A stretch of DNA of 64,000 bases from Sulfitobacter mediterraneus (GCF_016801775.1 NZ_CP069004.1:1054001-1118000); one strand, 5' to 3'; numbered from the stretch's first letter, positions 26,537 to 36,191 are shown. Made by a program: numbers and translations. The notes: generated from the letters alone by a model not told the origin.

Positions 26537-27469
26537 ATGCAAGCCCCTGATAACTTTGATCCGCCCATTGGCGTTGCCGAAACGCTTGAGCCCTGCTTGC
26601 GCCGGATCGTGGCGCCCAATCCCTCACCGATGACCTATCGCGGCACCAATACATATCTGCTCGGCACCGGCGGTCTGGCCGTGATTGACCCCGGCCCTGA
26701 CGACCCTGCGCATTTGCAGGCAATTCTGGATGCCGTCGGCGACGCACAGCACATCAGCCACATCATCGTCACCCACAGCCATCTGGACCATTCGCCGCTG
26801 GCGCGCCCCTTGGCACAGGCCTGCAGCGCCCCTGTTCTGGCCTTTGGCAGTGCCGAGGCAGGCCGTTCTCCGGTTATGCAAGATCTCGCCCGCAGCGGGC
26901 TTATGGGCGGCGGCGAAGGCATCGACAGCGCCTTTGTCCCCGACATCACATTGGCGGACGGAGAACAGGTCAAAGGCGACGGCTGGACGCTTGAGGCGCT
27001 GCACACACCCGGCCACATTGGCAATCACCTGTCACTGGCCTGGAACGACGCCTGCTTTACCGCCGATCACGTGATGGGCTGGGCCTCTTCACTGGTTTCG
27101 CCCCCCGATGGCGATTTGACCGACTTTATGGCCTCCTGCGCACGGCTTGCGGCACGGGACTGGCGGGTGTTCTATCCCGGTCATGGAGCCGCTGTGGATG
27201 ATCCCGCTGCGCGGTTGAACTGGCTGATCTCGCACCGCCGCGCGCGGGAGACCTCTATCTTGCAAGAACTCAGGTCAGGCCCCGCCACCGCGGCCACCCT
27301 TGCCGCCCGCATTTACGCCGATACGCCGCCCGCATTGCTGGGCGCGGCGACGCGCAATGTACTGGCCCACCTTATTGATCTCATGGGAAAATCTATCACC
27401 ACACCGGTCGGAGACCTACACGCCGAAGCACAATTCAAGGTTCACCCGGACCCGTCCGAAAAAAAGTGA
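26537..27469 (+). CDS. Metallo-beta-lactamase-fold hydrolase (LACTB2-like)
   Basis: 310-residue binuclear zinc hydrolase. The signature HxHxDH is in THSHLDHSPLA. Further ligands are in LHTPGHIGNHL, CFTADHVMG and YPGHGAAVDDP. A winged-helix-like C-terminal region (RARETSILQELRSGPATAATLAARIY) is typical of the LACTB2 group, which includes endoribonucleases as well as thioesterase-like members. The start at the ATG with AAAGGTG upstream is preferred to the GTG five codons earlier. Divergent from the EnvZ-like kinase. Substrate not predictable. Confidence 0.88.
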   Translation: MQAPDNFDPPIGVAETLEPCLRRIVAPNPSPMTYRGTNTYLLGTGGLAVIDPGPDDPAHLQAILDAVGDAQHISHIIVTHSHLDHSPLARPLAQACSAPVLAFGSAEAGRSPVMQDLARSGLMGGGEGIDSAFVPDITLADGEQVKGDGWTLEALHTPGHIGNHLSLAWNDACFTADHVMGWASSLVSPPDGDLTDFMASCARLAARDWRVFYPGHGAAVDDPAARLNWLISHRRARETSILQELRSGPATAATLAARIYADTPPALLGAATRNVLAHLIDLMGKSITTPVGDLHAEAQFKVHPDPSEKK

Positions 27470-27529
27470 AAAAATGCCCGAAAACCCTCTGGACGCCCCA
27501 GATTCTCACGGCTATACGGTGCAGACCGT

Positions 27530-27604
27530 TCCGACGTAGCTCAGCGGTAGAGCAGTTGACTGTTAATCAATTGGTCGTAGGTTCGATCCCTACCGTCGGA
27601 GCCA
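27530..27604 (+). tRNA. tRNA-Asn (GTT)
   Basis: Complete cloverleaf: acceptor TCCGACG/CGTCGGA, D-arm GCTC/GAGC, anticodon stem GTTGA/TCAAT with loop CTGTTAA (anticodon GTT), T-arm GTAGG TTCGATC CCTAC, discriminator G and encoded CCA. Followed immediately by a strong terminator. Confidence 0.98.
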
Positions 27605-27613
27605 AAAGTTTCA

Positions 27614-27650
27614 AAGGGCCTAGCAAGAAATTGCTGGGCCCTTACTTTTT
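27614..27650 (+). terminator. Intrinsic terminator of tRNA-Asn
   Basis: A 13-bp stem (one U-G pair) from AAGGGCC-U-AGCAA against UUGCU-G-GGCCCUU closes a GAAA tetraloop and is followed by ACTTTTT. It starts 10 bases after the tRNA. Confidence 0.92.
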
Positions 27651-27985
27651 GCGCCAGACCGAACCCCAAAAATGCAATTCAATTTTTGCGATTTGCACCC
27701 AAAAGATGCGCATTTCCGCAAGTTAGTGGACAAAGTCTATTATTTCGATTCGGGCATCCAGCAGATCGGAATCACATCATTGTCTTGATCGACGAAACAA
27801 ACCGAGTGCTTGCAAAATATTGTTCTCGATATTCACCAGCATTTGCGCCTGCGCTGCCACATTTCCCCTAAATGAGCTATTTTCCTTGAGAGATGCACAC
27901 TCTTTCGGGCAGTTTGTTGTTGAGGGTCGGGGGACTTTCAACTTGAACGCAGAATGCTTCGGTTGGGTTAATTTTAGGGTTTATT
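27651..27985. other. A+T-richer intergenic region upstream of the GH-A/DUF4214 gene
   Basis: About 335 bases with visibly lower G+C than the surrounding genes. It should hold the promoter and leader of the gene at 27986; I could not pick a clear -35/-10 pair. Open frames crossing it, including one through tRNA-Asn, have no start signals and are not protein-like. The base composition change marks the start of the accessory stretch. Confidence 0.5.
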
Positions 27986-30106
27986 ATGCCTAGACTTACC
28001 CTCACGGGATCTTCTGCGACCGGCTCTTTCGTTGCCAAAAGCATGTTCGGCGCAAACGCTGTTTTTGAGCGCACCGACGATGGCGCACCCGGCGAGGCGT
28101 ATTCATCAGCCGCAACCAACCTTGGTGTCACCTCCGTGCGTTTTGGCGGCGGGCAAAGCGATTTGCCACCCGCCAGATTGCATGACGATGGCGAGAGCCC
28201 CGTGGATGGGGACGACTGGATCAACATCGTGACCATGCCGGGCGGCAATCTGCGCTCCGAAGTTGTGAACTTCTTCGAGTGGTGCAGCGCGGGCGGCTAT
28301 GCCGGCCCCGATGCCGATCCGATTTGCGCGGTTCTGGTGATCCCTACAAAACATCTGAACACAGAAAACTACGCCGGTTTTGCCGATGACATCGCAGCCT
28401 TTACCCAGGCCGTGATGACCCAATACGGCCATCTGATCGAAGCCTTCCAGATCGGCAATGAATACTGGGACATCGGCGAAACGGCCTACGGCCAACGCGC
28501 CTCGATCGCAGCCGAGGCCGTTGAAGCCGGCATGATCAGCGCCGGCATTGCACAACAGGATCAACCGTCGATCATTGTGCAGATGGCCACTGCCGGCAAC
28601 GTCGGCTCAGAGTTTCAGGCCACCCCCGGCGTGAATGACTTCCGCCAGCGCAATGATGATGCCAACCAACAGATCATTGACCAACTCAGCGACGCCGCCC
28701 GCGGCGCAATCGATGGCGTGACAGAGCATTATTACTACAACAAAAGCCATTATGAATTCGGCACCCACTCCAACGAAGTGAACTTTATCGATCGTGATTT
28801 CGATGTCTGGTCCAAGGCGTTTGATAAAGATCTGGATCTGCACATCACGGAATGGAACGTGCGCACCACGACAACCGCCCAACAGGGTTTTGTTGCCGGG
28901 TCTACGCTGATCAAACAATTCTCGAACATGATCGAACTTGGCGCGGATGCGGCCAATATCTGGGCTTTGGACTATCATTCCAAAACCGCCCTGACCCTGG
29001 AGACCGATGGCGGTGCCATTATGGATGATCAAGGCCGGATGATGAATTCCTCGCAAGCGGCCGCCTTTGACCTGATGGCGGGGTCCATTGCAGGTAAGGA
29101 ACTGATCTCGCTTGGTTTTGACCAAGCCTTCCCGCAGATCGAAGTCACCACCTATGCGGATCTGAACACAACCGTGCTCTATGTCTCGTCCCGCACTCTG
29201 GACAGCCTGGATGTCACGTTGGACCTTTCGAAACTCTTCGCAAACGCCGCTTCCATCAGCGGCGTCAAAGTCTCACTGGACACCAGCACAACCAACGGGT
29301 TGCAGTGGGACAACGGCATCGCAACCGACGGCATCACCGTTGACGGGCGCCCCTATTTTTACAACGAACATGACGCAGATGTGTATTTCACCGATATCAC
29401 CTATGCAGACGCCAGCGACATCACCTTTGATTTGAAACCCTTTGAATTCCTTGAGCTGACAATCGAAACCCCGCCCGCGCCTGTTGAATTGGCAACCTTC
29501 ATCGGCAGCGACGCAGACGATCTGATCATTTATGACGATCTGCTGGGCGAGGCAGACGGCGGCGGCGGACTGGACAGCTTGTTGGTGAATGCCGGGCGTA
29601 ATGAAGTGAAGATCAAGCAGCACGACGACGGGCACATCGCCTTTTCCCACGCTGACACCGCACATGATCTCAAACTCGACGGTGTGGAGCGGATCTGGTT
29701 TGACGATGGCGCCATCGCATTTGATTTCGAAGGCAACGGCGGGCAGGCCTACCGTTTGTACCAGGCCAGCTTTGACCGAACGCCGGATGAGGCCGGTCTT
29801 GGGTTCTGGATCGGTCAACTGGATGGCGGTGCGCTCTCGCTGAACCAGATTGCCCAGTATTTTATCGACTCCGAAGAATTCACCCAGACCCATGGCGACA
29901 ACGACATCTTGACCGATGCGCAATATCTCGACCTGCTTTATCACAACGTGCTGGACCGCAACCCAGATCAGGCGGGTTATGATTTCTGGAGCATGCAACA
30001 GGACAACGGCTTGTCTCGGGCCGAAATGCTGACGTTTTTCTCCGAAAGTGACGAGGTCAAGACCAATGTATCTGCCGCCATCGAGGACGGGATCTGGTTT
30101 GTCTGA
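27986..30106 (+). CDS. Secreted clan GH-A glycosidase-like protein with C-terminal DUF4214
   Basis: 706-residue protein. Residues ~1-390 look like a (beta/alpha)8 barrel of glycoside hydrolase clan GH-A: acid/base Glu159 in AFQIGNEYW, nucleophile Glu289 in LHITEWNV, and EHYYY at 247-251 before the latter. A beta-sandwich (~390-490), typical after such barrels, follows. Next is a short Asp/Gly-rich stretch (FIGSDADDLIIYDDLLG), then DUF4214 (~585-695) with the paired motifs LYQASFDRTPDEAGLGFW and LYHNVLDRNPDQAGYDFW. No N-terminal signal peptide is visible. Together with the Asp/Gly region and C-terminal DUF4214 this suggests type I secretion, but no transporter is nearby. Substrate unknown, exact GH family unassigned. 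Confidence 0.75.
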   Translation: MPRLTLTGSSATGSFVAKSMFGANAVFERTDDGAPGEAYSSAATNLGVTSVRFGGGQSDLPPARLHDDGESPVDGDDWINIVTMPGGNLRSEVVNFFEWCSAGGYAGPDADPICAVLVIPTKHLNTENYAGFADDIAAFTQAVMTQYGHLIEAFQIGNEYWDIGETAYGQRASIAAEAVEAGMISAGIAQQDQPSIIVQMATAGNVGSEFQATPGVNDFRQRNDDANQQIIDQLSDAARGAIDGVTEHYYYNKSHYEFGTHSNEVNFIDRDFDVWSKAFDKDLDLHITEWNVRTTTTAQQGFVAGSTLIKQFSNMIELGADAANIWALDYHSKTALTLETDGGAIMDDQGRMMNSSQAAAFDLMAGSIAGKELISLGFDQAFPQIEVTTYADLNTTVLYVSSRTLDSLDVTLDLSKLFANAASISGVKVSLDTSTTNGLQWDNGIATDGITVDGRPYFYNEHDADVYFTDITYADASDITFDLKPFEFLELTIETPPAPVELATFIGSDADDLIIYDDLLGEADGGGGLDSLLVNAGRNEVKIKQHDDGHIAFSHADTAHDLKLDGVERIWFDDGAIAFDFEGNGGQAYRLYQASFDRTPDEAGLGFWIGQLDGGALSLNQIAQYFIDSEEFTQTHGDNDILTDAQYLDLLYHNVLDRNPDQAGYDFWSMQQDNGLSRAEMLTFFSESDEVKTNVSAAIEDGIWFV

Positions 30107-30267
30107 CCTGGAAGCGGCCTTCCAGAGAAAACGTTAAGAACATGGGGCTTTCGGCAAGAAATTGCCCCTATTCGGCCCCCTTCCAGCCCCTGCATCGGCA
30201 TGCTTTTCTGCAATTCTTGCCTCAGGCGCGGACGATTCCCGTCCCCCATTGAGCGAGGAGCAGATCC

Positions 30268-30405
30268 ATGATCCGTCCAGAACCGAAGAAAGACCAACCG
30301 GCCGAACCACAGCAGACCCAAACGCCAGAGCCCCAGTCCGCGACCGGCCAGACCCAGGACCAGCAGCAGCCCGCGCCCCTGATCACCGATTACGCCAGCC
30401 TTTGA
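30268..30405 (+). CDS. Pro/Gln-rich 45-residue micro-ORF
   Basis: Begins at ATG 30268 with an AGGAG Shine-Dalgarno 8 bases upstream. It encodes a hydrophilic peptide rich in Pro, Gln and Thr (MIRPEPKKDQPAEPQQ at the start, LITDYASL at the end). No domain recognised. It ends 39 bases before the TfoX-like gene and could be the leading gene of that transcript. The good ribosome site and regular codon use support it; the low complexity argues for caution. Confidence 0.5.
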   Translation: MIRPEPKKDQPAEPQQTQTPEPQSATGQTQDQQQPAPLITDYASL

Positions 30406-30444
30406 GGCGTGACAGACCTGCCTGTGCAGATTAAACACGGGCCT

Positions 30445-30771
30445 ATGTCCACGCCCGTTTCCTCCCTGCGCAACCTTGGCCCTGCATTTGAGGCCAGTTG
30501 CACCAAAGCGGGTATAAACAGCGCAGAAGAGCTGCGCGCGCTGGGTGCCGATGCCGCCTACGCCAAATTGCTGGCCTCCGGGATGCGTCCGCATTTCATT
30601 GGATATTATGTTCTGGTGATGGCGCTTCAGGGCCGCCCGTGGAACGATTGCAAAGGCGCCGAGAAAAAGGCCTTGCGCGTGACATTCGACGCGATCAAAG
30701 CCGCCAGTTTTGACCCCAAAACCTCTGAATTTGAACGCATGATGAATGTGATCGGTGTCCGCGAAGGGTAA
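30445..30771 (+). CDS. TfoX/Sxy C-terminal domain protein
   Basis: 108-residue protein made only of the TfoX C-terminal (helix-hairpin-helix-like) domain: STPVSSLRNLGPAFEASCTKAGINSAEELRALGADAAYAKLL, then HFIGYYVLVMALQGRPWND. In gammaproteobacteria Sxy/TfoX activates competence genes with CRP. Stand-alone C-terminal domains are common in other groups and have no proven role. The ATG start is preferred because family members begin MSTPVSS; a GTG twelve codons upstream is possible. Confidence 0.82.
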   Translation: MSTPVSSLRNLGPAFEASCTKAGINSAEELRALGADAAYAKLLASGMRPHFIGYYVLVMALQGRPWNDCKGAEKKALRVTFDAIKAASFDPKTSEFERMMNVIGVREG

Positions 30772-30965
30772 TCCGCCCGACCTGCCCCCTTGCCGCCTGC
30801 CCGCCCATGGACTAGACCTGCCCTCGGTTGGCAGTCACCTAGGCGTCGCTGTCCCTGTTTGGGGAAGCTAAAGCTGCCATGATCAGACAGCATTCGACAT
30901 TTTGTCAGGTGCCCGTCGTAAGACAGCGACCAACGACATTTCCCGTGGCACCATGAGGACATGAC

Positions 30966-31505
30966 ATGTCGAAAGACCTTATCCCGCTGCACATCGCGGA
31001 TATCTCCAGCTTTGCCCGCCATCTGAACGGGCAGCTTAAATCCCAATCTGAAACACCATCGCACCTGAGCTTGCTGAACATGCTGGCCCGCGCCGCTGGT
31101 TTTCGCAATTTTCAACATCTGCGCGCGGCCAATACCGCGCTGGCCCGGCTGGATGCTCCGCAAGAGGTCACTGTCGATTTCAAATTGGTAGAACGGGCGC
31201 TCAACCAATACGACGACATGGGACGCCTGCGCCAATGGCCCGCCAAACGCAGCGTGCAGGTACTGTGTCTCTGGGCGTTCTGGTCACTTTTGCCCGCGGA
31301 GACCACGTTGCAGGAACGCGATGTGAATGGTCTGTTCAACAAAGCACATCTGTTCGACGACGCTGCCATTTTGCGCCGCAGTCTTGTCAGCATGGGCCTG
31401 ATCGAACGCAATCTGGATGGAAGCGACTACCGCCGCATCGAACAGGCCCCGCCCCCCGAGGCCCGCGAGGTGATCCGCAGATTGCAGGGGCGGCGGCAAG
31501 GCTAA
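30966..31505 (+). CDS. DUF2087-family protein, possible transcription factor
   Basis: 179-residue protein. The second half has the DUF2087 pattern: NGLFNKAHLFDDAAILRRSLVSMGLIERNLDGSDYRRIE, a small winged-helix-like unit usually attached to DNA-binding regulators. The first half (~1-70) has NMLARAAGFRNFQHLRAAN, a short helical motif often seen in this arrangement. Regulatory function is a family-level guess. The preceding 190 bases hold no gene and should carry its promoter. Confidence 0.7.
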   Translation: MSKDLIPLHIADISSFARHLNGQLKSQSETPSHLSLLNMLARAAGFRNFQHLRAANTALARLDAPQEVTVDFKLVERALNQYDDMGRLRQWPAKRSVQVLCLWAFWSLLPAETTLQERDVNGLFNKAHLFDDAAILRRSLVSMGLIERNLDGSDYRRIEQAPPPEAREVIRRLQGRRQG

Positions 31506-31711
31506 CGAGATTGACCTGGCCCGTTGAACTGCCACTATGTGGGTGTTCAACAGCCTGCCGGCAGAGATGGTTGAATGTCGGGTCCTGCAGTCAGAGCCAT
31601 CAGATTCAGCAGAAACGTTGTCGTTTTGGCCTCTTCCAAAAGGCACGCAAGCCTGTACACATTTGTCACAACCTGACAGTTCTCGAGGATTGGACAAACT
31701 GAGAGGGATCC

Positions 31712-33112
31712 GTGTCTGCGATTCAAGGTCAAAGAAAGCTGGCTGCCATTCTGGCAGCAGATGTCGTCGGCTACTCCCGGTTGATGGCAACCGATGAATC
31801 TGGAACGCATGCCCGCTTAAAACTTGTTTTGGCAGAGGTTTTCAGACCTGTCGTAAAGCGCAACGCTGGCCGGATATTCAAGATGATGGGGGATGGCGCC
31901 CTTGTCGAATTTGCAAGTGCGAACGAGGCTGTGAAATGCGCCGTTGAGCTTCAAGACCTGCTGGACCAGGGGCAACAACAAAGCAGTCCGGGTGAAGAAA
32001 TCAGGATGCGCATCGGGATTAGCCTGGGCGATGTCATCGTTGAGGGCGCCGACCTGTTTGGCAATGGTGTGAATGTCGCAGCGCGTATGGAGAGCCTTGC
32101 CGAACCGGGTTCGATCTGCATTTCGGGAAATCTGCAAGAGCATCTGACCAGCAGCGACACCTTTGAATTGATCGATTTGGGCCCTTGCCAAGTAAAGAAT
32201 ATACCTCAACCCGTGCAGGTTTTCGAAGTCAGCCGAAAGAAGAACGCGGCTGAAACGTCGGTCAAGACACCATCATTTGTGCAAGATATCCGGTTTTGCG
32301 AAACGCCTGATGGTGTTCAGATCGCTTATGCAACGATCGGCGAAGGCCCACCAGTCGTATCAGTTTCGAACTGGCTCACCCATCTGGAGCTGGACTTTCA
32401 GATCCCCATGCGCCGTGAACTTGTTCGACTGCTTTCGACCGACAACCAGATTATCCGATATGATGCGCGCGGCAGTGGTTTGTCGGACAGGGACATCAAA
32501 GATTTTTCTCTGGATGCCTCCGTCATGGACCTGACGAGTGTCATCGATGCACTTGGTCTACAGGAGGTGTCGCTGGTGGGGCAATCTCAAGGTGCTGCCG
32601 TTGCGGCGGCATTTGCTGCGCGGAATCCAGATAGAGTGAAGAAGCTGGTCTTGTGTGGTGGATACGCGCGAGGCCGCCGGATGAGAGGGTCAAAAGGCCA
32701 AATCGCCGAGAGCGATGCCTTCATCACCATGATCAAGGAAGGTTGGGGCAAAGAACTGGATGCCTACGTGCGGATGTTCGGCGCCTTCTTCATGCCGGAT
32801 GCAAACGCCGAACAATTGTCAGGTTTCACCAACCTGCAACGCAGGGCCACTCCCCCGGAGAACGCGGCAAGTATTCAACTTGCAATCGACAGCATCGACA
32901 TTTCGGAAGAACTGGCCAATGTCAAAGCACAAACACTCGTTTTCCATGTGCGCGAAGATGCAAGAGCGCCGTTTGAAGAAGGAAGAAGGATGGCGGCGGC
33001 CATCCCCAATGCACGATTTGTCCCCTTGGAAGGGCGCAACCACGTGATGCTGAGCAGCGATCCGGCTCTTCAACGCTTTTTGAGCGAAGTTTCCAAATTT
33101 TTGAAAGATTAA
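31712..33112 (+). CDS. Class III nucleotide cyclase fused to an alpha/beta hydrolase
   Basis: 466-residue fusion. Residues ~8-170 are a class III adenylate/guanylate cyclase domain with metal-binding Asp17 (AADVVGYSRLM) and Asp61 (MMGDGALVEF) and transition-state Asn121/Arg125 (GVNVAARMES), so it should be active as a homodimer. Residues ~195-465 are an alpha/beta hydrolase with nucleophile Ser292 (VGQSQGAA), Asp416 (REDARAP) and His444 (GRNHVML). No transmembrane segment: both halves are cytoplasmic. The start is GTG with GAGAGGGA upstream. Such fusions occur in alphaproteobacteria, often annotated as adenylate cyclase; the hydrolase may sense or process a small ligand. The upstream 200 bases show no gene. 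Confidence 0.88.
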   Translation: MSAIQGQRKLAAILAADVVGYSRLMATDESGTHARLKLVLAEVFRPVVKRNAGRIFKMMGDGALVEFASANEAVKCAVELQDLLDQGQQQSSPGEEIRMRIGISLGDVIVEGADLFGNGVNVAARMESLAEPGSICISGNLQEHLTSSDTFELIDLGPCQVKNIPQPVQVFEVSRKKNAAETSVKTPSFVQDIRFCETPDGVQIAYATIGEGPPVVSVSNWLTHLELDFQIPMRRELVRLLSTDNQIIRYDARGSGLSDRDIKDFSLDASVMDLTSVIDALGLQEVSLVGQSQGAAVAAAFAARNPDRVKKLVLCGGYARGRRMRGSKGQIAESDAFITMIKEGWGKELDAYVRMFGAFFMPDANAEQLSGFTNLQRRATPPENAASIQLAIDSIDISEELANVKAQTLVFHVREDARAPFEEGRRMAAAIPNARFVPLEGRNHVMLSSDPALQRFLSEVSKFLKD

Positions 33113-33235
33113 CCCAGAACCAACTTGTGCCTTTGTGTTCATAGCAGAACCCTGACCAGCCTGAGCAAAGCCAGTCACGTGAGCGGGCGCCAATCAACTC
33201 GAATCAGACCACCGCCTCAGCCACGGAGAGCCATC

Positions 33236-33727
33236 ATGCAGACCTTTCGCACCGCCGTTCCAACAGATGCGCAGCGTTGTTTTGAAATCGAAGCCGCGGC
33301 CTACAGCGCCTCCGAGGCGGCAACGCTCGAAAAGATAACAAAGCGGATCGCCGGCCATCCGCAAGGGTTCGTGGTGCTTGAGGTACAGGGCAAGGTCATC
33401 GGCTTTATCAACAGCGGCTGCGCCCATGAGGTCGATATGTCGGATGATGACTTCAAGGCTTTGATCGGCCATGATCCCGATGCACCCAATGTCGTGATCC
33501 TGTCCGTAGTCGTCGATCCCGCGCACCACGGCAATGGCCACTCGCGGACCTTGATGCGGGAATTTGTGCGGCGGATGATTGCGCTCAACAAACAAACCAT
33601 TCACCTGATGTGCAAAGACCACTACGTGCCGCTTTATGAGAAGTTTGGCTATCGGTATAGCAAACTGTCCACCTCCTCCTACGGGGGCGTGCAATGGCAT
33701 GAAATGGTGATGCCGCTGGCCGGCTGA
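33236..33727 (+). CDS. GNAT-family N-acetyltransferase
   Basis: 163-residue GNAT. The acetyl-CoA pyrophosphate loop follows VVVDPAHHGNGHSRTLM, equivalent to the R/Q-x-x-G-x-G/A motif with the first position changed to H. The C-terminal LYEKFGYRY motif is typical. It resembles the arylalkylamine acetyltransferase-like group. I chose the ATG at 33236 preceded by GGAGAG; the 37 upstream codons look non-coding. Substrate unknown. Convergent with ndk. Confidence 0.82.
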   Translation: MQTFRTAVPTDAQRCFEIEAAAYSASEAATLEKITKRIAGHPQGFVVLEVQGKVIGFINSGCAHEVDMSDDDFKALIGHDPDAPNVVILSVVVDPAHHGNGHSRTLMREFVRRMIALNKQTIHLMCKDHYVPLYEKFGYRYSKLSTSSYGGVQWHEMVMPLAG

Positions 33728-33751
33728 ACCAGCAGAATGACACCGCAAAAA

Positions 33752-33775
33752 AAGGGCCGCATCGCTGCGGCCCTT
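33752..33775 (-). terminator. Intrinsic terminator of ndk
   Basis: Perfect 10-bp stem AAGGGCCGCA/TGCGGCCCTT with a 4-base loop. Seven A residues on its left read as a U-run on the minus strand, so it terminates ndk transcription and may also stop the convergent GNAT transcript. Confidence 0.88.
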
Positions 33776-33803
33776 ACAATCCTTGTCTGAGAAGTCAGAA
33801 GGC

Positions 33804-34226
33804 TTAGCCCACCAACTCCAGACCGGAGAAGAAATACGCGATCTCGACCGCCGCTGTTTCCGGTGCATCGGAGCCGTGGACGGAATTCTCTCCAACGCTT
33901 TCGGCGAACTCGGCGCGGATTGTACCGGGCGCGGCGTCTGCCGGGTTGGTTGCACCCATGACTTCGCGGTTTTTCGCGATGGCGTTTTCGCCTTCCAGCA
34001 CCTGAGCAACGATTGGCGCGGAGGCCATGAATTCGCACAGTTCGTCATAGAATGGACGCTCGGCGTGGACTTTGTAGAACTCGCCCGCTTGCGCCTTGGT
34101 CAGATGGATGCGCTTGGATGCGACAACGCGCAGACCTGCGTCTTCGAATTTCTTGACGATTGCGCCGGTCAGGTTGCGCTTGGTTGCATCTGGTTTGATG
34201 ATAGAGAATGTACGCTCAAGGGCCAT
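33804..34226 (-). CDS. ndk: Nucleoside-diphosphate kinase
   Basis: 140-residue NDK, which balances NTP pools by transferring the gamma phosphate through a phosphohistidine. The active-site His is in [11 protein letters not shown], and the N-terminus [17 protein letters not shown] is diagnostic. Start with AAAGGAG 8 bases upstream. Monocistronic with its own terminator and divergent from the ABC-F gene. Confidence 0.98.
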   Translation of the reverse strand: MALERTFSIIKPDATKRNLTGAIVKKFEDAGLRVVASKRIHLTKAQAGEFYKVHAERPFYDELCEFMASAPIVAQVLEGENAIAKNREVMGATNPADAAPGTIRAEFAESVGENSVHGSDAPETAAVEIAYFFSGLELVG

Positions 34227-34331
34227 TTGGCTTGCTCCTTTGGGGTGTGAATTTGGCCGCTCCCTAACATGGGGTTTCACAGTTGAAAAGCCGCGATTGA
34301 CGGCGGGCCGGTCTTGGTCCACACCCCGCGC

Positions 34332-36191
34332 ATGTTACGCATCTCAGAAATCAATTACTCCGTCGAGGGTCGCCCTCTGTTTGAAGAGGCCAGCGCCGTC
34401 ATTCCTGAAGGTCACAAGGTGGGTCTTGTGGGTCGCAACGGCGCGGGCAAGACCACGTTGTTCAAGATCATCCGCGGCGAGCTTGGGCTGGACGCCGGCG
34501 CAATCACCCTGCCCTCCCGCGCCAAGATCGGCGGCGTCGCCCAAGAGGTGCCCTCCTCCGACGTATCCTTGATTGATACGGTGCTGGCCGCCGACACCGA
34601 ACGCGCTGCCCTGCTGGTTGAAGCCGAAACCGCCAGTGATCCGGGGCGCATTGCCGATATCCAGTCACGGCTGGCCGATATTGATGCCTGGTCCGCCGAA
34701 GGGCGTGCCGCGTCGATCCTCAAGGGGCTCGGTTTTGACGATGAAGAACAGCAAATGCCCTGTTCTGCCTTCTCCGGCGGCTGGCGGATGCGTGTGGCCC
34801 TGGCCGGGGTTCTGTTTGCCCAGCCCGATTTGCTGCTGCTGGATGAACCGACCAACTATCTTGATCTCGAAGGGGCGCTGTGGCTGGAAAGCTATCTCGC
34901 GAAATACCCCCATACCGTGATCATCATCAGCCACGACCGCGGATTGCTGAACCGTGCGGTAGGCGGGATTTTGCATCTCGAAGATCTCAAACTGACCTAT
35001 TACCAAGGCCCCTACGATCAATTCGCCCGCCAGCGTGCCGAACAACGTGCGGTGCAGGCGGCAATGGCCAAGAAACAACAGGCCCGCCGCGATCACATGC
35101 AATCCTTTGTGGACCGGTTCAAGGCCAAGGCGTCAAAGGCCAAACAGGCGCAATCCCGCCTCAAGATGATCGAGAAGATGGACATGATTGCCACCCCCGA
35201 ACAGGCGGCAAAACGGGTTTTCACCTTCCCCGAGCCAGAGGAACTGTCTCCGCCCATCATTTCCATCGAAGGCGGCTCTGTCGGATATACCGAAGGCAAC
35301 CCGGTGCTGTCGCGGCTGAACCTGCGCATTGATCAGGACGACCGCATCGCGCTGCTCGGCAAGAACGGCCAAGGCAAGTCGACCCTGTCCAAGCTGCTGT
35401 CGGACCGGTTGATCCTGATGGACGGCAAGGCGGTCAAGGCCAACAAACTGCGCATTGGGTTCTTTGCCCAGCATCAGGTGGATGAGTTGCAGATCAAGGA
35501 AACCCCGCTGCAACATATGATCTCGGCGCGCCCCGGTGTGCTGCATTCCAAATTGCGGGCGCAACTGGCCGGGTTTGGCCTTGGTGCGGAACAGGCCGAA
35601 ACCGAAGTGGGCCGCCTGTCGGGTGGTCAAAAGGCGCGTCTGTCACTGCTGTTGGCGACATTGGATGCCCCGCATCTGCTGATCCTCGATGAGCCGACAA
35701 ACCACCTTGATATCGAAAGCCGCGAGGCGCTGGTTGAGGCGCTGACGCAATATTCGGGGGCCGTGATCCTTGTCAGCCACGACATGCACCTGCTGTCGAT
35801 GGTAGCAGATCGTCTGTGGCTGGTGTCTGACGGCACCGTCAAACCCTATGACGATGATCTGGAATCTTATCGCAAGATGCTGCTGACCCCGACCAAACCG
35901 GTCAGCAAGAACGCCAAACCAAAAGAAGCGCCCAAACCCAAACGCGCCAGCCGTGACGAGATCCTCGCCCTGCGTTCCGAAGTGCGCAAGGCCGAGGCGC
36001 GCGTTGATAAACTCAACGAAATGCGCGACAAACTGGCCAAGAAACTGGCAGATCCGGCTTTGTACGAAGACGGCAAAATCGGCGAGCTTGAGGTTTGGAA
36101 CAAGAAATACGCCGAAGTGATGGATGCGCTGGAACGTGCGGAAACGCTTTGGATGACGGCTGAAAGCAAACTGGAAAAGGCCTCCGCCTGA
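34332..36191 (+). CDS. ABC-F family ATPase
   Basis: 619-residue soluble protein with two ABC domains and no membrane segments, so a ribosome-associated ABC-F factor rather than a transporter. Walker [11 protein letters not shown] and [10 protein letters not shown]; signatures [11 protein letters not shown] and [11 protein letters not shown]; Walker B plus [12 protein letters not shown] and [12 protein letters not shown]. The inter-domain linker (~240-310) is charged and helical, and the C-terminus (~535-619) is a K/E-rich coiled coil. It is closest in layout to the Uup/YheS groups, which help stalled ribosomes. No antibiotic-resistance context. ATG start without an obvious Shine-Dalgarno. marC starts 24 bases after its stop. 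Confidence 0.92.
   Translation: MLRISEINYSVEGRPLFEEASAVIPEGHKVGLVGRNGAGKTTLFKIIRGELGLDAGAITLPSRAKIGGVAQEVPSSDVSLIDTVLAADTERAALLVEAETASDPGRIADIQSRLADIDAWSAEGRAASILKGLGFDDEEQQMPCSAFSGGWRMRVALAGVLFAQPDLLLLDEPTNYLDLEGALWLESYLAKYPHTVIIISHDRGLLNRAVGGILHLEDLKLTYYQGPYDQFARQRAEQRAVQAAMAKKQQARRDHMQSFVDRFKAKASKAKQAQSRLKMIEKMDMIATPEQAAKRVFTFPEPEELSPPIISIEGGSVGYTEGNPVLSRLNLRIDQDDRIALLGKNGQGKSTLSKLLSDRLILMDGKAVKANKLRIGFFAQHQVDELQIKETPLQHMISARPGVLHSKLRAQLAGFGLGAEQAETEVGRLSGGQKARLSLLLATLDAPHLLILDEPTNHLDIESREALVEALTQYSGAVILVSHDMHLLSMVADRLWLVSDGTVKPYDDDLESYRKMLLTPTKPVSKNAKPKEAPKPKRASRDEILALRSEVRKAEARVDKLNEMRDKLAKKLADPALYEDGKIGELEVWNKKYAEVMDALERAETLWMTAESKLEKASA

Noticed and set aside
27466..27726. Open frame crossing tRNA-Asn
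   Set aside because: It reads through a tRNA and a strong terminator, so it is not a gene.
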